NCBI GenBank assembly: GCA_002343425.1
Contig: DDSO01000132.1
Location: forward strand, 1-18,875
Reading direction: 5' to 3'
From: Brevundimonas sp. UBA2388
Lineage (GTDB): Bacteria > Pseudomonadota > Alphaproteobacteria > Caulobacterales > Caulobacteraceae
Length of the DNA: 18,875 bases
The notes below the pieces were generated by a model that searched no databases, had not been told where the DNA came from, and saw nothing but the letters and a program-made list of their open reading frames with translations. A program made the translations under genes and the position numbers. Positions 1 to 7,632 of the stretch are shown in pieces (position 1 is the stretch's first letter; each line of letters starts with the position of its first letter).

Positions 1-1938
1 GTCGAAGAAGGCGTCCACCGGCGCCCGCAGCCGCGAAAGCGCGGTCATGGCGGCGGCGAAGTCTTCGGTCTCCAGCGCGGCGTCCACGGCGGTCGCGGCG
101 GCGGCGGCGGCGAAGGCCAGGGCGCTTTCCTGCTCCGGCTGTCCCGGCAGGCCGGTCTGCACCATCCCGGTCGGCACGGCGCCCTTCTTCTCCTCGGCCT
201 TGAGGATGTTGGACGCCCGCTTGTACCCGGCCAGCAGATTGGCCCCGTCGTCGGTGGCCAGGAAGCCGTCCAGCGCCTCGATCAGCGAACGGAGTTTGAC
301 GTAGTCATCGCCGCCGTACGCCAAGACCGCAGCCGCAACGTCGTGTCGCTTGCCTTCATCCCGGAACAAGACCTTCAGTCTTTCCGCCAGGAAGAATGTC
401 AGTTCGCTCGCGACATCCTGCGGATCGGATTCGCCGAAGGCCCGCGTCGAAGCCTTTGTAAGCAATGGCATAAGCGCGATCCGCGCATTGGTCGCGAACA
501 GTGTGCGGAGGACCCCCAACGCCGCCCGCCGCAGAGCAAACGGATCCTTCGACCCCGTCGGCTTCTCATCAATCGCGAAGAACCCGACCAGCGTATCCAG
601 CTTGTCGGCCAGCGCCACCGCCACCGTCAGCGGCGCGGTCGGCACGGAGTCCGCCGGACCCTGCGGCTTGTAGTGGTCCCGCACAGCATCGGCGACGGCG
701 TCCGGATAGCCGGCGGCGCGGGCGTAATAGCCGCCCATGACCCCCTGCAGTTCGGGGAACTCCCCGACCATGGCGGCCGACAAGTCAGCCTTGGCCAGCT
801 TCGCGGCGGCCTCCGCCTGATCCGGATCAGCCCCCACCAGCGGCGCGATCTCGCGCGCCAACGCCGCGATCCGCTCGACCCGCTCGGCCAGCGTCCCCAG
901 CTTCGCATGGAAGGTCACCCCCTCCAGCTTCTTCGCCCAGACGTCGAAGCCGGTCTTCAGGTCCTCGTCCCAGAAGAAGCGGGCGTCATCCAGACGGGCC
1001 GACAGCACGCGGCTGTTGCCGGCGGCCAGCGCCTTGCCGCCGTCGGTCGCCTCGACATTGGCCACCACCACGAAATGCGGCGCCAGCCCGTGTTTCGCCG
1101 GATCGCGCACCGCGAAATATTTCTGGTGCACCTTCATCGACAGCCGGACCACCTCGGGCGGCAGGCTGAGGAAGGCCGGGTCCATGTCGCCGAGAATGGG
1201 CGTCGGCCATTCGGCCAGCCCCGCCACCTCGTCCAGCAGACCGTCGTCATCGACGAGAGCCAGCCCGCGGTCGGCGCAGACCTTCTGCGCCGCCTCGAGG
1301 ATCTTCAGCCGCCGGTCGGCCGCGTCCAGCAGGACGAAATCGCTTTCCAGCTTGGCGCGATAGTCGGCGAAATCCTTGACCGCGAACGGCCGGCCGCAGC
1401 CGAGGAAGCGGTGCCCCTCGGTCAGCGCGCCCGAAACGATGCCGTCGATCTCGAACGGCACGACATGGCCGTCGAACAGGGCCACGATCCGCTTCAGCGG
1501 CCGCACCCAGCGCAGCGTGCCCGAACCCCAGCGCATCGACTTGGGCCAGGGGAAACCCCGCACGATCTGGTCGACCATCTCCGGGATCAGGGCGGCCGTC
1601 GCCTGGCCCTTGCTGCTGAGCACGGCGAAGAACACCCCATCGCGCTCGACCAGTTGGTCCTTCGTCAGGCCGGTCTTCCTCAGGAAGCCCTCCAGCGCCT
1701 GCTCCGGCGCATTGGCCCGCGGGCCCTTGACCTCTTCCTCGCGGTCCGGCGTCGCCGCCGGCAGGCCCTCGACCACCAGCGTCAGCCGCCGCGGCCCCGC
1801 GAAAGTCGTCAGCGCCTCATACGTCAGCCCCGCGGCCTTCAGCCGCTCCGCCGCCATCCGCTCAAGGTCACGCGCCGCCCCGCCCTGCATGCGGGCCGGG
1901 ATCTCTTCGGAGAACAGTTCGAGAAGAAGCTGGGCCAT
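1..1938 (-). CDS. glyS: Glycyl-tRNA synthetase beta subunit (3' end outside window)
   Basis: This is the beta subunit of the alpha2-beta2 bacterial glycyl-tRNA synthetase, which charges tRNA-Gly in the cytoplasm. The beta chain carries the tRNA-binding and HD/DALR-type parts. The minus frame is open for 646 codons from the ATG at 1938 to the window edge. It starts [18 protein letters not shown], the usual GlyS N-terminus. It contains the family hallmarks ALADKLDTLVGFF (near 570-610 on the plus-strand numbering) and YKRASNILKAEEK (near 195-235). It ends at VDAFFD, so only the last 40-50 residues of a roughly 690-residue protein should be missing. An alanine-rich stretch near bases 92-118 lies in the C-terminal domain. 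The start ATG overlaps the glyQ stop by one base (TGATG), indicating translational coupling with the alpha subunit. Identification is secure; the missing end cannot be judged. Confidence 0.97.
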   Translation of the reverse strand, partial: MAQLLLELFSEEIPARMQGGAARDLERMAAERLKAAGLTYEALTTFAGPRRLTLVVEGLPAATPDREEEVKGPRANAPEQALEGFLRKTGLTKDQLVERDGVFFAVLSSKGQATAALIPEMVDQIVRGFPWPKSMRWGSGTLRWVRPLKRIVALFDGHVVPFEIDGIVSGALTEGHRFLGCGRPFAVKDFADYRAKLESDFVLLDAADRRLKILEAAQKVCADRGLALVDDDGLLDEVAGLAEWPTPILGDMDPAFLSLPPEVVRLSMKVHQKYFAVRDPAKHGLAPHFVVVANVEATDGGKALAAGNSRVLSARLDDARFFWDEDLKTGFDVWAKKLEGVTFHAKLGTLAERVERIAALAREIAPLVGADPDQAEAAAKLAKADLSAAMVGEFPELQGVMGGYYARAAGYPDAVADAVRDHYKPQGPADSVPTAPLTVAVALADKLDTLVGFFAIDEKPTGSKDPFALRRAALGVLRTLFATNARIALMPLLTKASTRAFGESDPQDVASELTFFLAERLKVLFRDEGKRHDVAAAVLAYGGDDYVKLRSLIEALDGFLATDDGANLLAGYKRASNILKAEEKKGAVPTGMVQTGLPGQPEQESALAFAAAAAATAVDAALETEDFAAAMTALSRLRAPVDAFFD

Positions 1939-2825
1939 CAGACGCGCCCCCTTTCCTGCTCGACCCATTCGGTCGCGCAAGCCTTGCAGAGGTCCCGTAT
2001 CCGCCCGATGTAACTCTGCCGTTCCGCCACCGCGATCGCCCCGCGCGCGTCCATCAGGTTGAACAGATGGCTGGCCTTCAGCACCTGATCATAGGCCGGC
2101 AGAACCAGCGCCTGATCCTGCGGGCCCTTCATGGCCAGCAACCGCCCGACCTCGCCGACCATGTCCTCGAACCGGCGTTTCAGTCCATCGACGTCATAGC
2201 CGTGGAAATTGGCCTCCGACTGCTGGCGCTCGTTCTCTAGGAAGACCTCGCCATAGGTCAGCCCCTCTTTCGTGAACTTCAGGTCGTAGACGTTGTCGAC
2301 GCCCTGCACGTACATCGCCAGACGCTCCAGCCCGTAGGTCAGCTCGCCCGAGACCACATCGACCTCGATCCCGCCGACGCCCTGGAAATAGGTGAACTGG
2401 GTCACCTCCATCCCGTCGCACCAGACCTCCCAGCCCAGCCCCCAGGCCCCGACCGTGGGGTTCTCCCAGTCGTCCTCGACGAAGCGGATGTCGTGCAGTT
2501 TCGGATCGATCCCGATCGCCGCCAGCGAACCCAGATAGAGGGCCTGCAGGTTCTCGGGGTTCGGCTTCAGGATCACCTGATACTGGTAATAGTGCTGTAA
2601 TCTATTGGGATTTTCGCCATAGCGGCCGTCGCCCGGCCGCCGCGACGGCTGCACATAGGCCGCCTTCCACGGGCGCGGCCCCAGCGCCCGCAGCACCGTC
2701 GCCGGATGCAGCGTCCCCGCCCCGACCTCGATGTCATAGGGCTGCAGAATGGCGCAGCCCTGATCGCCCCAGTATTTGTGGAGCGTCAGGATCAGGTCCT
2801 GGAAGGCGAGCGGTTCGGTCGTCAC
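1938..2825 (-). CDS. glyQ: Glycyl-tRNA synthetase alpha subunit
   Basis: This is the catalytic alpha subunit of tetrameric glycyl-tRNA synthetase. It holds the class II aminoacylation site that makes glycyl-adenylate. The protein is about 295 residues, normal for GlyQ. It contains the well-conserved runs [69 protein letters not shown] and [20 protein letters not shown] (class II motif 3 region). I chose the GTG at 2825 (VTTEPLAFQ) because E. coli GlyQ begins only a few residues before the matching LILTL block. The frame extends upstream to a TTG at 2888, but that adds 21 basic, unconserved residues and has no better ribosome-binding site. It is the first gene of the glyQ-glyS operon and is divergent from the deacetylase gene. 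The function is secure; the exact start is less so. Confidence 0.96.
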   Translation of the reverse strand: MTTEPLAFQDLILTLHKYWGDQGCAILQPYDIEVGAGTLHPATVLRALGPRPWKAAYVQPSRRPGDGRYGENPNRLQHYYQYQVILKPNPENLQALYLGSLAAIGIDPKLHDIRFVEDDWENPTVGAWGLGWEVWCDGMEVTQFTYFQGVGGIEVDVVSGELTYGLERLAMYVQGVDNVYDLKFTKEGLTYGEVFLENERQQSEANFHGYDVDGLKRRFEDMVGEVGRLLAMKGPQDQALVLPAYDQVLKASHLFNLMDARGAIAVAERQSYIGRIRDLCKACATEWVEQERGRV

Positions 2826-2860
2826 GGGCAGCTTTTTCGTCCGGGAAAGAAGGCCGCGGA

Positions 2861-2888
2861 CCCTAGACGGGCGGCCCTTTGGCGGCAA
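2861..2888 (-). promoter_or_regulatory. Possible promoter for glyQ-glyS
   Basis: On the minus strand TTGCCGC (2888-2882) is followed after 14 bases by TCTAGGG (2867-2861), about 35 bases before the GTG start of glyQ. The spacing resembles the Caulobacter housekeeping promoter (TTGACGS, 10-14 bases, GCTANAWC), but the -10 match is only partial. This is a pattern-based suggestion. Confidence 0.3.
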
Positions 2889-2929
2889 GGCGAAGCCCCG
2901 CCAAACCCTTCCTTAAGCGCCCCCGCGCT

Positions 2930-3685
2930 ATGACCACCGCCATGAAGCAGATCGACCAGATGCGCCGGCGGGCCGCGCGCTATCTCGACATCGAGGCGGT
3001 GGAGATCGCGCCGGCGCGCGGGGTCTTCTCGCTGAGCTTCGACGACTTCCCCGCCAGCGCCTGGACCGAGGCCGGGCCGATCCTCGCCGACCACGGCGTG
3101 AAAGCCACCTACTATGTCTGCGGCGGCCTCGCCGACGGCGTCAACATGGACCGCGACCAGTTCCAGGTTCCGCACCTGCAGGCCCTGCACGCCGCCGGCC
3201 ACGAGGTCGGCTGCCACACCTTCGGCCACACCAGCGCCCTGCGTATGGACGCCGAAGCCCTCCGCCTCAGCCTCGACGCCAACGCCGCCTGGGTGGCCGA
3301 GCGGCTGGACGGCCACCGCATGACCACCTTCGCCTGGCCCTTCGGGGACGCGACGGTGTCGGCCAAGCGGGTGGTGCGCACGCGCTTCGCCATGGCCCGC
3401 GGCGTCCGCGACGGCGTCAACGCCGGCCGCGAGGACCGGGCCCTGATCAAGAGCATCGGCCTCGAAAGCCGCCGCCTCCCCGGCTACGACCTCGAAGCCC
3501 TGATGGCCGAAGCGGCCGCGTCGAAAGGCTGGCTGACCGCCTACGGACACGACGTCTCGGATCGCCCCACGGACTATGGCTGCACCCCCGCCGATCTGGA
3601 CCGGGTGCTGAGGGCGGCGAAAACGGTCGGACTGGAGATCGCGCCGGTGGGCGTCGCCTGGGCCGCAATGCGCACGAAAGCCTGA
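2930..3685 (+). CDS. Polysaccharide deacetylase (NodB/CE4) family protein
   Basis: This is a carbohydrate-esterase-4 type, metal-dependent deacetylase that probably removes acetyl groups from an N-acetylated sugar; the substrate cannot be told. The 251-residue protein has the NodB signatures in order: SLSFDDFP (catalytic Asp38, metal-binding Asp39), HTFGHTS with His96 and His100 completing the Asp-His-His metal site, AWPFGD (motif 3) and a C-terminal LTAYGHD with the likely catalytic His. No signal peptide or membrane segment is visible, so it looks cytoplasmic, unlike most peptidoglycan or chitin deacetylases of this fold. I used the ATG at 2930; a second ATG at 2942 and an upstream TTG at 2879 are in the same frame. 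None has a convincing Shine-Dalgarno sequence. It stands alone, divergent from glyQ and convergent with the 310-residue hypothetical gene. Confidence 0.88.
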   Translation: MTTAMKQIDQMRRRAARYLDIEAVEIAPARGVFSLSFDDFPASAWTEAGPILADHGVKATYYVCGGLADGVNMDRDQFQVPHLQALHAAGHEVGCHTFGHTSALRMDAEALRLSLDANAAWVAERLDGHRMTTFAWPFGDATVSAKRVVRTRFAMARGVRDGVNAGREDRALIKSIGLESRRLPGYDLEALMAEAAASKGWLTAYGHDVSDRPTDYGCTPADLDRVLRAAKTVGLEIAPVGVAWAAMRTKA

Positions 3686-3712
3686 AGGACCGCTCCGCAC
3701 ACCAAAAACACC

Positions 3713-3735
3713 GTGCGCATAGTGCGCATAGTGCG
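3713..3735. repeat. Short tandem repeat (GTGCGCATA, 2.5 copies)
   Basis: The unit GTGCGCATA occurs at 3713-3721 and 3722-3730, and GTGCG starts a third copy at 3731. It is followed at once by the 8-base palindrome GACCGGTC (3736-3743). It lies in the 109-base gap between the convergent ends of the deacetylase gene and the 310-residue hypothetical gene. It is not placed to act as a promoter for either. No intrinsic terminator is evident in this gap. Confidence 0.75.
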
Positions 3736-3794
3736 GACCGGTCGTTTGCATGGCGCGGAGCCTCGCACGGCCCTGCGTCAAAATCGGTCGCGGG

Positions 3795-4727
3795 TCAGGC
3801 GGCGCGGGCGGTCTCCGACTGCATCGCCGCCTTGCGCGCATCCGCCCATTTGATCAGGGCGGCGCGCGGGAAGGCCACGATCCACGAACGGGCCGTGTAT
3901 TCGCCGGCCTCGATCAGGGCGGCGCGGGTCGGCGAGGAGGTGGCGGCGCGCTGGGTGTGAATCTCGCCCGGCCCCTGATGCACCATGAAGGCGCCGTGCT
4001 TCAGCAGGTTGAGCCGCAGATAGGCGAGGCGGGGACTGATCTGCTCCAGCGGCGGATCATAGAACCAGCTCGAGCCCAGCATGCCGGCCATCTCCGGCCG
4101 ACGCTTGCAGATCTCGGCGGCCGTCGCCCAGGCGCGGTCCCAGCCGGCCTCGTTGAAGTCGGACAGTTCGCGGCTCTCGGTATGGACCTCCAGCCACGGC
4201 TTCCAGGCCTGGGCGGCGGCATAGGCCGGGATCACCGACCAGCCCCAGCCCTCGCGGGCGTGGCGCAGCACCTGCCCCGGCCCCATGGGCGAGGACAGGT
4301 CGATCATCTGGGTGCGGGCGCCGGGCACGCTGAGGACCAGCGAGATGCGCACATCCTTGGCCCAGAAGTCGCGGTCATAGGGATCGGCGGCGGCGGTCAG
4401 GAAGTCGGCGAGCCGCTGGATCCATTCCGGATACAGCTCGTGCACCGCGGCGGGCATATCAGCGGCCGGAACCCGGGCCGGCATCTCCAGCGCCCACAGG
4501 GCGACAAGAGCCCGGCGATGGTCGTCGGTCAGGCCGGCGCCGAAGGCCTCGGCCAGATGCTCCTCCGCCCGGTGGCCCGGCTGGTCGAAATCCCAGTGCG
4601 GGGCGGAGCCGGCGGCGGCGGCGGCGGCGGCGTCCTTGAGAGCGTGAAGCCGGGCGCGATCCTCGACCGGGACCTTGTTCAGCACGGCTTCAAACGCGGC
4701 GATCTGGGCGGGCGAGAGCGTTTCCAT
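3795..4727 (-). CDS. Conserved-looking hypothetical protein in the ispE operon
   Basis: I do not recognise a named family. The 310-residue product starts at the ATG at 4727 (METLSPAQIAAFEAVL); the frame runs on to 4811 but that part overlaps ispE. It has no signal peptide or membrane segment and looks soluble. An alanine run near residues 33-40 comes from a (GGC)7 tract at 4611-4631. The C-terminal half is rich in aromatic and charged residues that look conserved: ELSDFNEAGWDRAW, GSSWFYDPPLEQISPRLAYL and SWIVAFPRAALIKWA. I have an impression of similar unnamed proteins in other proteobacteria, unverified. It lies 53 bases downstream of ispE on the same strand and is probably the last gene of the TPR-ispE operon. 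The ribosome-binding site is weak (AGAGTGG). The role is unknown. Confidence 0.85.
   Translation of the reverse strand: METLSPAQIAAFEAVLNKVPVEDRARLHALKDAAAAAAAGSAPHWDFDQPGHRAEEHLAEAFGAGLTDDHRRALVALWALEMPARVPAADMPAAVHELYPEWIQRLADFLTAAADPYDRDFWAKDVRISLVLSVPGARTQMIDLSSPMGPGQVLRHAREGWGWSVIPAYAAAQAWKPWLEVHTESRELSDFNEAGWDRAWATAAEICKRRPEMAGMLGSSWFYDPPLEQISPRLAYLRLNLLKHGAFMVHQGPGEIHTQRAATSSPTRAALIEAGEYTARSWIVAFPRAALIKWADARKAAMQSETARAA
4611..4631. repeat. (GGC)7 trinucleotide tract inside a coding region
   Basis: Seven perfect GGC units are read as consecutive GCC alanine codons on the minus strand, near residues 33-40 of the 310-residue hypothetical protein. Such tracts can change length by slippage, adding or removing alanines without a frameshift. 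Confidence 0.9.
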
Positions 4728-4780
4728 ATTGCCACTCTGCCAGACACGGGTTTGCCGACGGTTAAAGCCCCGCACGGGCC

Positions 4781-5647
4781 CTATCGCAGGACGGTCGGCC
4801 GGACCCACCAATCGGGGTGCAGGGCTGACAGGGTCTGTCCGGCGGCCTCGGCGGCGGCGCTGGTGTCGAACAGGGCGAAGACCGTGGCGCCCGACCCCGA
4901 CATCCGGGTCAGGCGCGCGCCGGGCAGCGCCTCCGTCGCCGCGAGGGCGTCGCCGATGGCCGGGGCCAGAGCGACCGCCGGGGCCTGCAGGTCGTTGTGT
5001 TGCATCTGCAGCCAGGCCTCGACCGCCGGCGCCGCCCAGTCCAATGGCGGCGGCGGCGTGTCGGCCAGACCGGGCGCGCCGGCGTCGAAAGCCCGATAGA
5101 CGGCTCCGGTCGATGACGGGACGCCCGGATTGACCAGCAGGGCGGGGAGCGGCGGCAGGGCAGGCTCAAAGGTCAGGACGTCCCCTCGCCCTCTGGCCCA
5201 GGCCGCGCGGGCATGCAGGCACATGGGGCCGTCGGCGCCGATAGAGGCGGCTATCTCCGCGAGGGCCTCGTCGTCGAATGGCAGCTCCAGCGTGTCGCGG
5301 ACCAGCTTCAACGCCGCTCCGGCGTCGGACGAGCCGCCGCCCAGCCCCGCGGCCACCGGCAACTGCTTGTCGAGGGTGATCCGCAGTCCCGGCTCGGCGA
5401 TCCCCGCCCCCACACCCAGCGCGCGGACCGCCCGCAGGACCAGATTGTCGTCCTCGCCTTCCAGCGCACCGGCGAAAGGCCCGGTGACCGCCAGCGAAAG
5501 GCGATCCGCCGGATCGATCGTCAGCACGTCACCGACATCGGCGAAGGCGACCAGACTGGCCAGCGGGTGGTAGCCGTCCGCCTCAAGCGGCCCGACGTGC
5601 AGGAACAGATTGACCTTGGCGGGCGCGAGCCGGGCGAGCGCGGCCAT
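4781..5647 (-). CDS. ispE: 4-diphosphocytidyl-2-C-methyl-D-erythritol kinase
   Basis: IspE phosphorylates the 2-hydroxyl of CDP-methylerythritol with ATP, the fourth step of the MEP (non-mevalonate) isoprenoid pathway, in the cytoplasm. The 288-residue protein is of normal length. It has the GHMP-kinase features in order: PAKVNLFLHV with Lys11 near the N-terminus, the glycine-rich ATP loop PVAAGLGGGSSDAGAAL at residues 97-113, GADGPMCL with Asp139 as the likely catalytic base, and the C-terminal GHMP motif MSGSGATVFALF. The ATG at 5647 begins three bases after the stop of the upstream TPR gene, so the two are probably co-transcribed and coupled. The downstream hypothetical gene follows after 53 bases. 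Identification is secure. Confidence 0.97.
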   Translation of the reverse strand: MAALARLAPAKVNLFLHVGPLEADGYHPLASLVAFADVGDVLTIDPADRLSLAVTGPFAGALEGEDDNLVLRAVRALGVGAGIAEPGLRITLDKQLPVAAGLGGGSSDAGAALKLVRDTLELPFDDEALAEIAASIGADGPMCLHARAAWARGRGDVLTFEPALPPLPALLVNPGVPSSTGAVYRAFDAGAPGLADTPPPPLDWAAPAVEAWLQMQHNDLQAPAVALAPAIGDALAATEALPGARLTRMSGSGATVFALFDTSAAAEAAGQTLSALHPDWWVRPTVLR

Positions 5648-5650
5648 GGG

Positions 5651-7471
5651 TCAGAACTGGCCGGCGGCCACCGGCGGCGCGATCGACAGACCCTTGGCCA
5701 GCTTCTGCTCGACTTCGGCGCGACGTTCGGCGTCGGGGTCCAGCGTCAGGACCCGGTTCCACTGCCACTGCGCCTCGCGCGTCCGGCCGACCTGCCAATA
5801 GGCGTCGCCGAGGTGGTCGTTGATCTCGGCATTGGCGGGCTCCTTGCTGACGGCGCCCTCCAGGGTTTCGACAGCGATGTCGTACTGCCCCTGCCGGAAC
5901 TGGGCCCAGCCGAGCGAGTCCTGGATGTTGCCATTCGTCGGTTCAGCGGCGTGGGCGCGGGCCAGCATCTCGGCACCCTGATCGACGCGCCTGCCGGTAT
6001 CCACCCACATATAGCCGAGCGTATTGAGGATGGTGGGGTCGTTCGGCGCCGCCGTCAGCGCCGCCCACAGCTCATTCTCGGCCTCATCCAGCCGCCCGAG
6101 CTCCTGCAGCGTGGCGCCGCGCAGGAGCCGGAGCTCCGGCGGCTGTCCCGCGACATTGACCGAGGGCCGGTTCAACACGGCCAGGGCTTCCTCGTCCCGG
6201 TCCATGGCGATCAGCTGCTGGCTCAGCCGGAAAATCACTTCGATCTGGCCGGGAGCCGAGGCGTCGGCAAGGCGGAATGCCGCCAGCGCCTGCTCCTCCA
6301 TTTCATCCCGCTGGAAGCTCAGCCCCAGACCGTACTGGGCCCCGGCGTACAGGATCGGATTGTCGGTGGTCACACGCCCGAAAGCCCGACGGGCGGATTC
6401 CTCGTGGCCAAGGGACACCAGACCCAGACCCAGACGAAGGGCGACCTCGTCATCCCGGCCCAGGCTGTCGGCGAGACGCAGGAAGATGGTCGAAACGTCC
6501 CGTTCGCGGCGCTCGGCGGCCTGGATCGCGGCCAGTTTGATGGCGAAGGCGGCGTTCTCGCGGATCGTCGGGATCGGAGGCGCGGCGGCCCGGTCCAGCA
6601 CCCGTCGGCGGCCGACCAGGGCTTCCGGGTCCGGGGACGGGCCGGTCAGAGAGGATTCATAGAGGGCGAGCGCCTCGTCACGCCGTCCGCGGCGCTCAAG
6701 GAACCGGCCGAAGTCGACCATGAACAGCTGGGACCCCAGCGGGGAGGCCGTAATCACCCGGTATTCGGCCTCGGCCTCGGCATGGCGGCGACGGCTTTCC
6801 AGCAACCGGACGCGCTGATGGCGCAGCACCAGACCGTCGATGTCGGTCAGCGGCGCGTCGACCGATGCCAGGGCGAGATCCCAGTCGCCCGCCGAAGCCG
6901 CGAGAGTTGGCAGGATGTACTGGCCGATGGTTTCGAATGGTTCGGTCAGGGGCTGGGACCGCAAGGCGACGAGCCCCGCCGCCGCGTCGCCGTCGTTCAG
7001 GGCGTCGACGATCACAACCAGCCGCCCGGCCTCGGCCAGCAGGGGCATGTCCTGAATCGAGGGCGCCAGCTCCGCGAGGGTCTCCAGATCGCCGGCGAAC
7101 AGGCCGGTTCGAAAGGCTTCCTCGCCAACGACCGGTTGCTCCGGCGTCAGGGCCTGGCTCTGGGCCAGAAGGTCAGCGCCCAGGACGTTGTCGCCCCGGA
7201 AGGCGGCCAGACGGCCGGACAGATACAGGCCATAGGCGGTGCGGCCCATCTCGTCGGTCGGAATCGGCGACCACTCGGCCGGAATGGCGACGACCGTAAC
7301 CGGCGCAGCCGGTGCAACCGCCTCATTCCCGATGATCATCGCCGGGGCTGCAGGGGGCGGAAGGGCGCGCGGCGGCGGTACGACAATCGGCGTGTCCTGC
7401 GCCGCGGCGGGGACGGCTAGCGCGGCCAGGGCGCAGGCGGTCAGGAGCAGGGACAGTCGGGAAAGGCGCAT
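5651..7471 (-). CDS. Secreted tetratricopeptide-repeat protein
   Basis: This is a 606-residue protein of tetratricopeptide (helical hairpin) repeats, a scaffold for protein-protein contacts. It begins MRLSRLSLLLTACALAALAV and has an AAAQ cleavage site near residue 25, so it is probably periplasmic; there is no lipobox. Clear TPR units lie in the last third, for example ILNTLGYMWVDTG, IQDSLGWAQFRQGQYDIAV and INDHLGDAYWQVGRTREAQ, about 34 residues apart. More divergent repeats probably fill the rest. I chose the ATG at 7471 because it has a good ribosome-binding site (GGGAAGG) and starts the signal peptide; an upstream TTG at 7507 has neither. It heads the operon with ispE and the 310-residue protein. 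No enzymatic motif is seen. A role in envelope assembly is a guess. Confidence 0.9.
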   Translation of the reverse strand: MRLSRLSLLLTACALAALAVPAAAQDTPIVVPPPRALPPPAAPAMIIGNEAVAPAAPVTVVAIPAEWSPIPTDEMGRTAYGLYLSGRLAAFRGDNVLGADLLAQSQALTPEQPVVGEEAFRTGLFAGDLETLAELAPSIQDMPLLAEAGRLVVIVDALNDGDAAAGLVALRSQPLTEPFETIGQYILPTLAASAGDWDLALASVDAPLTDIDGLVLRHQRVRLLESRRRHAEAEAEYRVITASPLGSQLFMVDFGRFLERRGRRDEALALYESSLTGPSPDPEALVGRRRVLDRAAAPPIPTIRENAAFAIKLAAIQAAERRERDVSTIFLRLADSLGRDDEVALRLGLGLVSLGHEESARRAFGRVTTDNPILYAGAQYGLGLSFQRDEMEEQALAAFRLADASAPGQIEVIFRLSQQLIAMDRDEEALAVLNRPSVNVAGQPPELRLLRGATLQELGRLDEAENELWAALTAAPNDPTILNTLGYMWVDTGRRVDQGAEMLARAHAAEPTNGNIQDSLGWAQFRQGQYDIAVETLEGAVSKEPANAEINDHLGDAYWQVGRTREAQWQWNRVLTLDPDAERRAEVEQKLAKGLSIAPPVAAGQF

Positions 7472-7512
7472 GACCGCGAACCTTCCCGCTTTATGAGGCG
7501 GCGACAAGGCCT

Positions 7513-7541
7513 CTCGCCCAACCCAAGAAGAATTGGGCGAG
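7513..7541. promoter_or_regulatory. Inverted repeat in divergent control region
   Basis: CTCGCCCAA (7513-7521) and its exact reverse complement TTGGGCGAG (7533-7541) flank an 11-base spacer. Outer partial symmetry continues as GCGAC (7501-7505) against GTCGC (7541-7545). The repeat sits in the 161-base gap between the divergent TPR gene (start 7471) and the S9 peptidase gene (start 7633). It could be an operator shared by both, or an RNA hairpin in the TPR-ispE leader. No run of T follows it, so it is not a standard terminator. Confidence 0.6.
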
Positions 7542-7632
7542 TCGCAGATTCGCAGGGTCGCCGCGGAGATGCGACGAACCCTTGCCCCGAATGACCCTGC
7601 ATGGGAGCGTCGAAGGATCAGGGGGAAAAGAT

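Noticed and set aside
343..2013. Plus-strand open frame of 556 codons opposite glyS/glyQ
   Set aside because: Arg/Pro/Gln-rich translation with no family features, lying antisense to the well-recognised glyS; typical of high-GC third-position bias.
3750..5099. Plus-strand open frame of 449 codons opposite the 310-residue gene and ispE
   Set aside because: Contains a long glycine run from the (GGC)7 tract and no recognisable domain; the minus-strand frames are the coding ones.
5213..7420. Plus-strand open frame of 735 codons opposite ispE and the TPR gene
   Set aside because: Antisense to two clear genes; composition is Arg/Gly/Gln-rich with no motif or signal. Length alone is not evidence in DNA this GC-rich.
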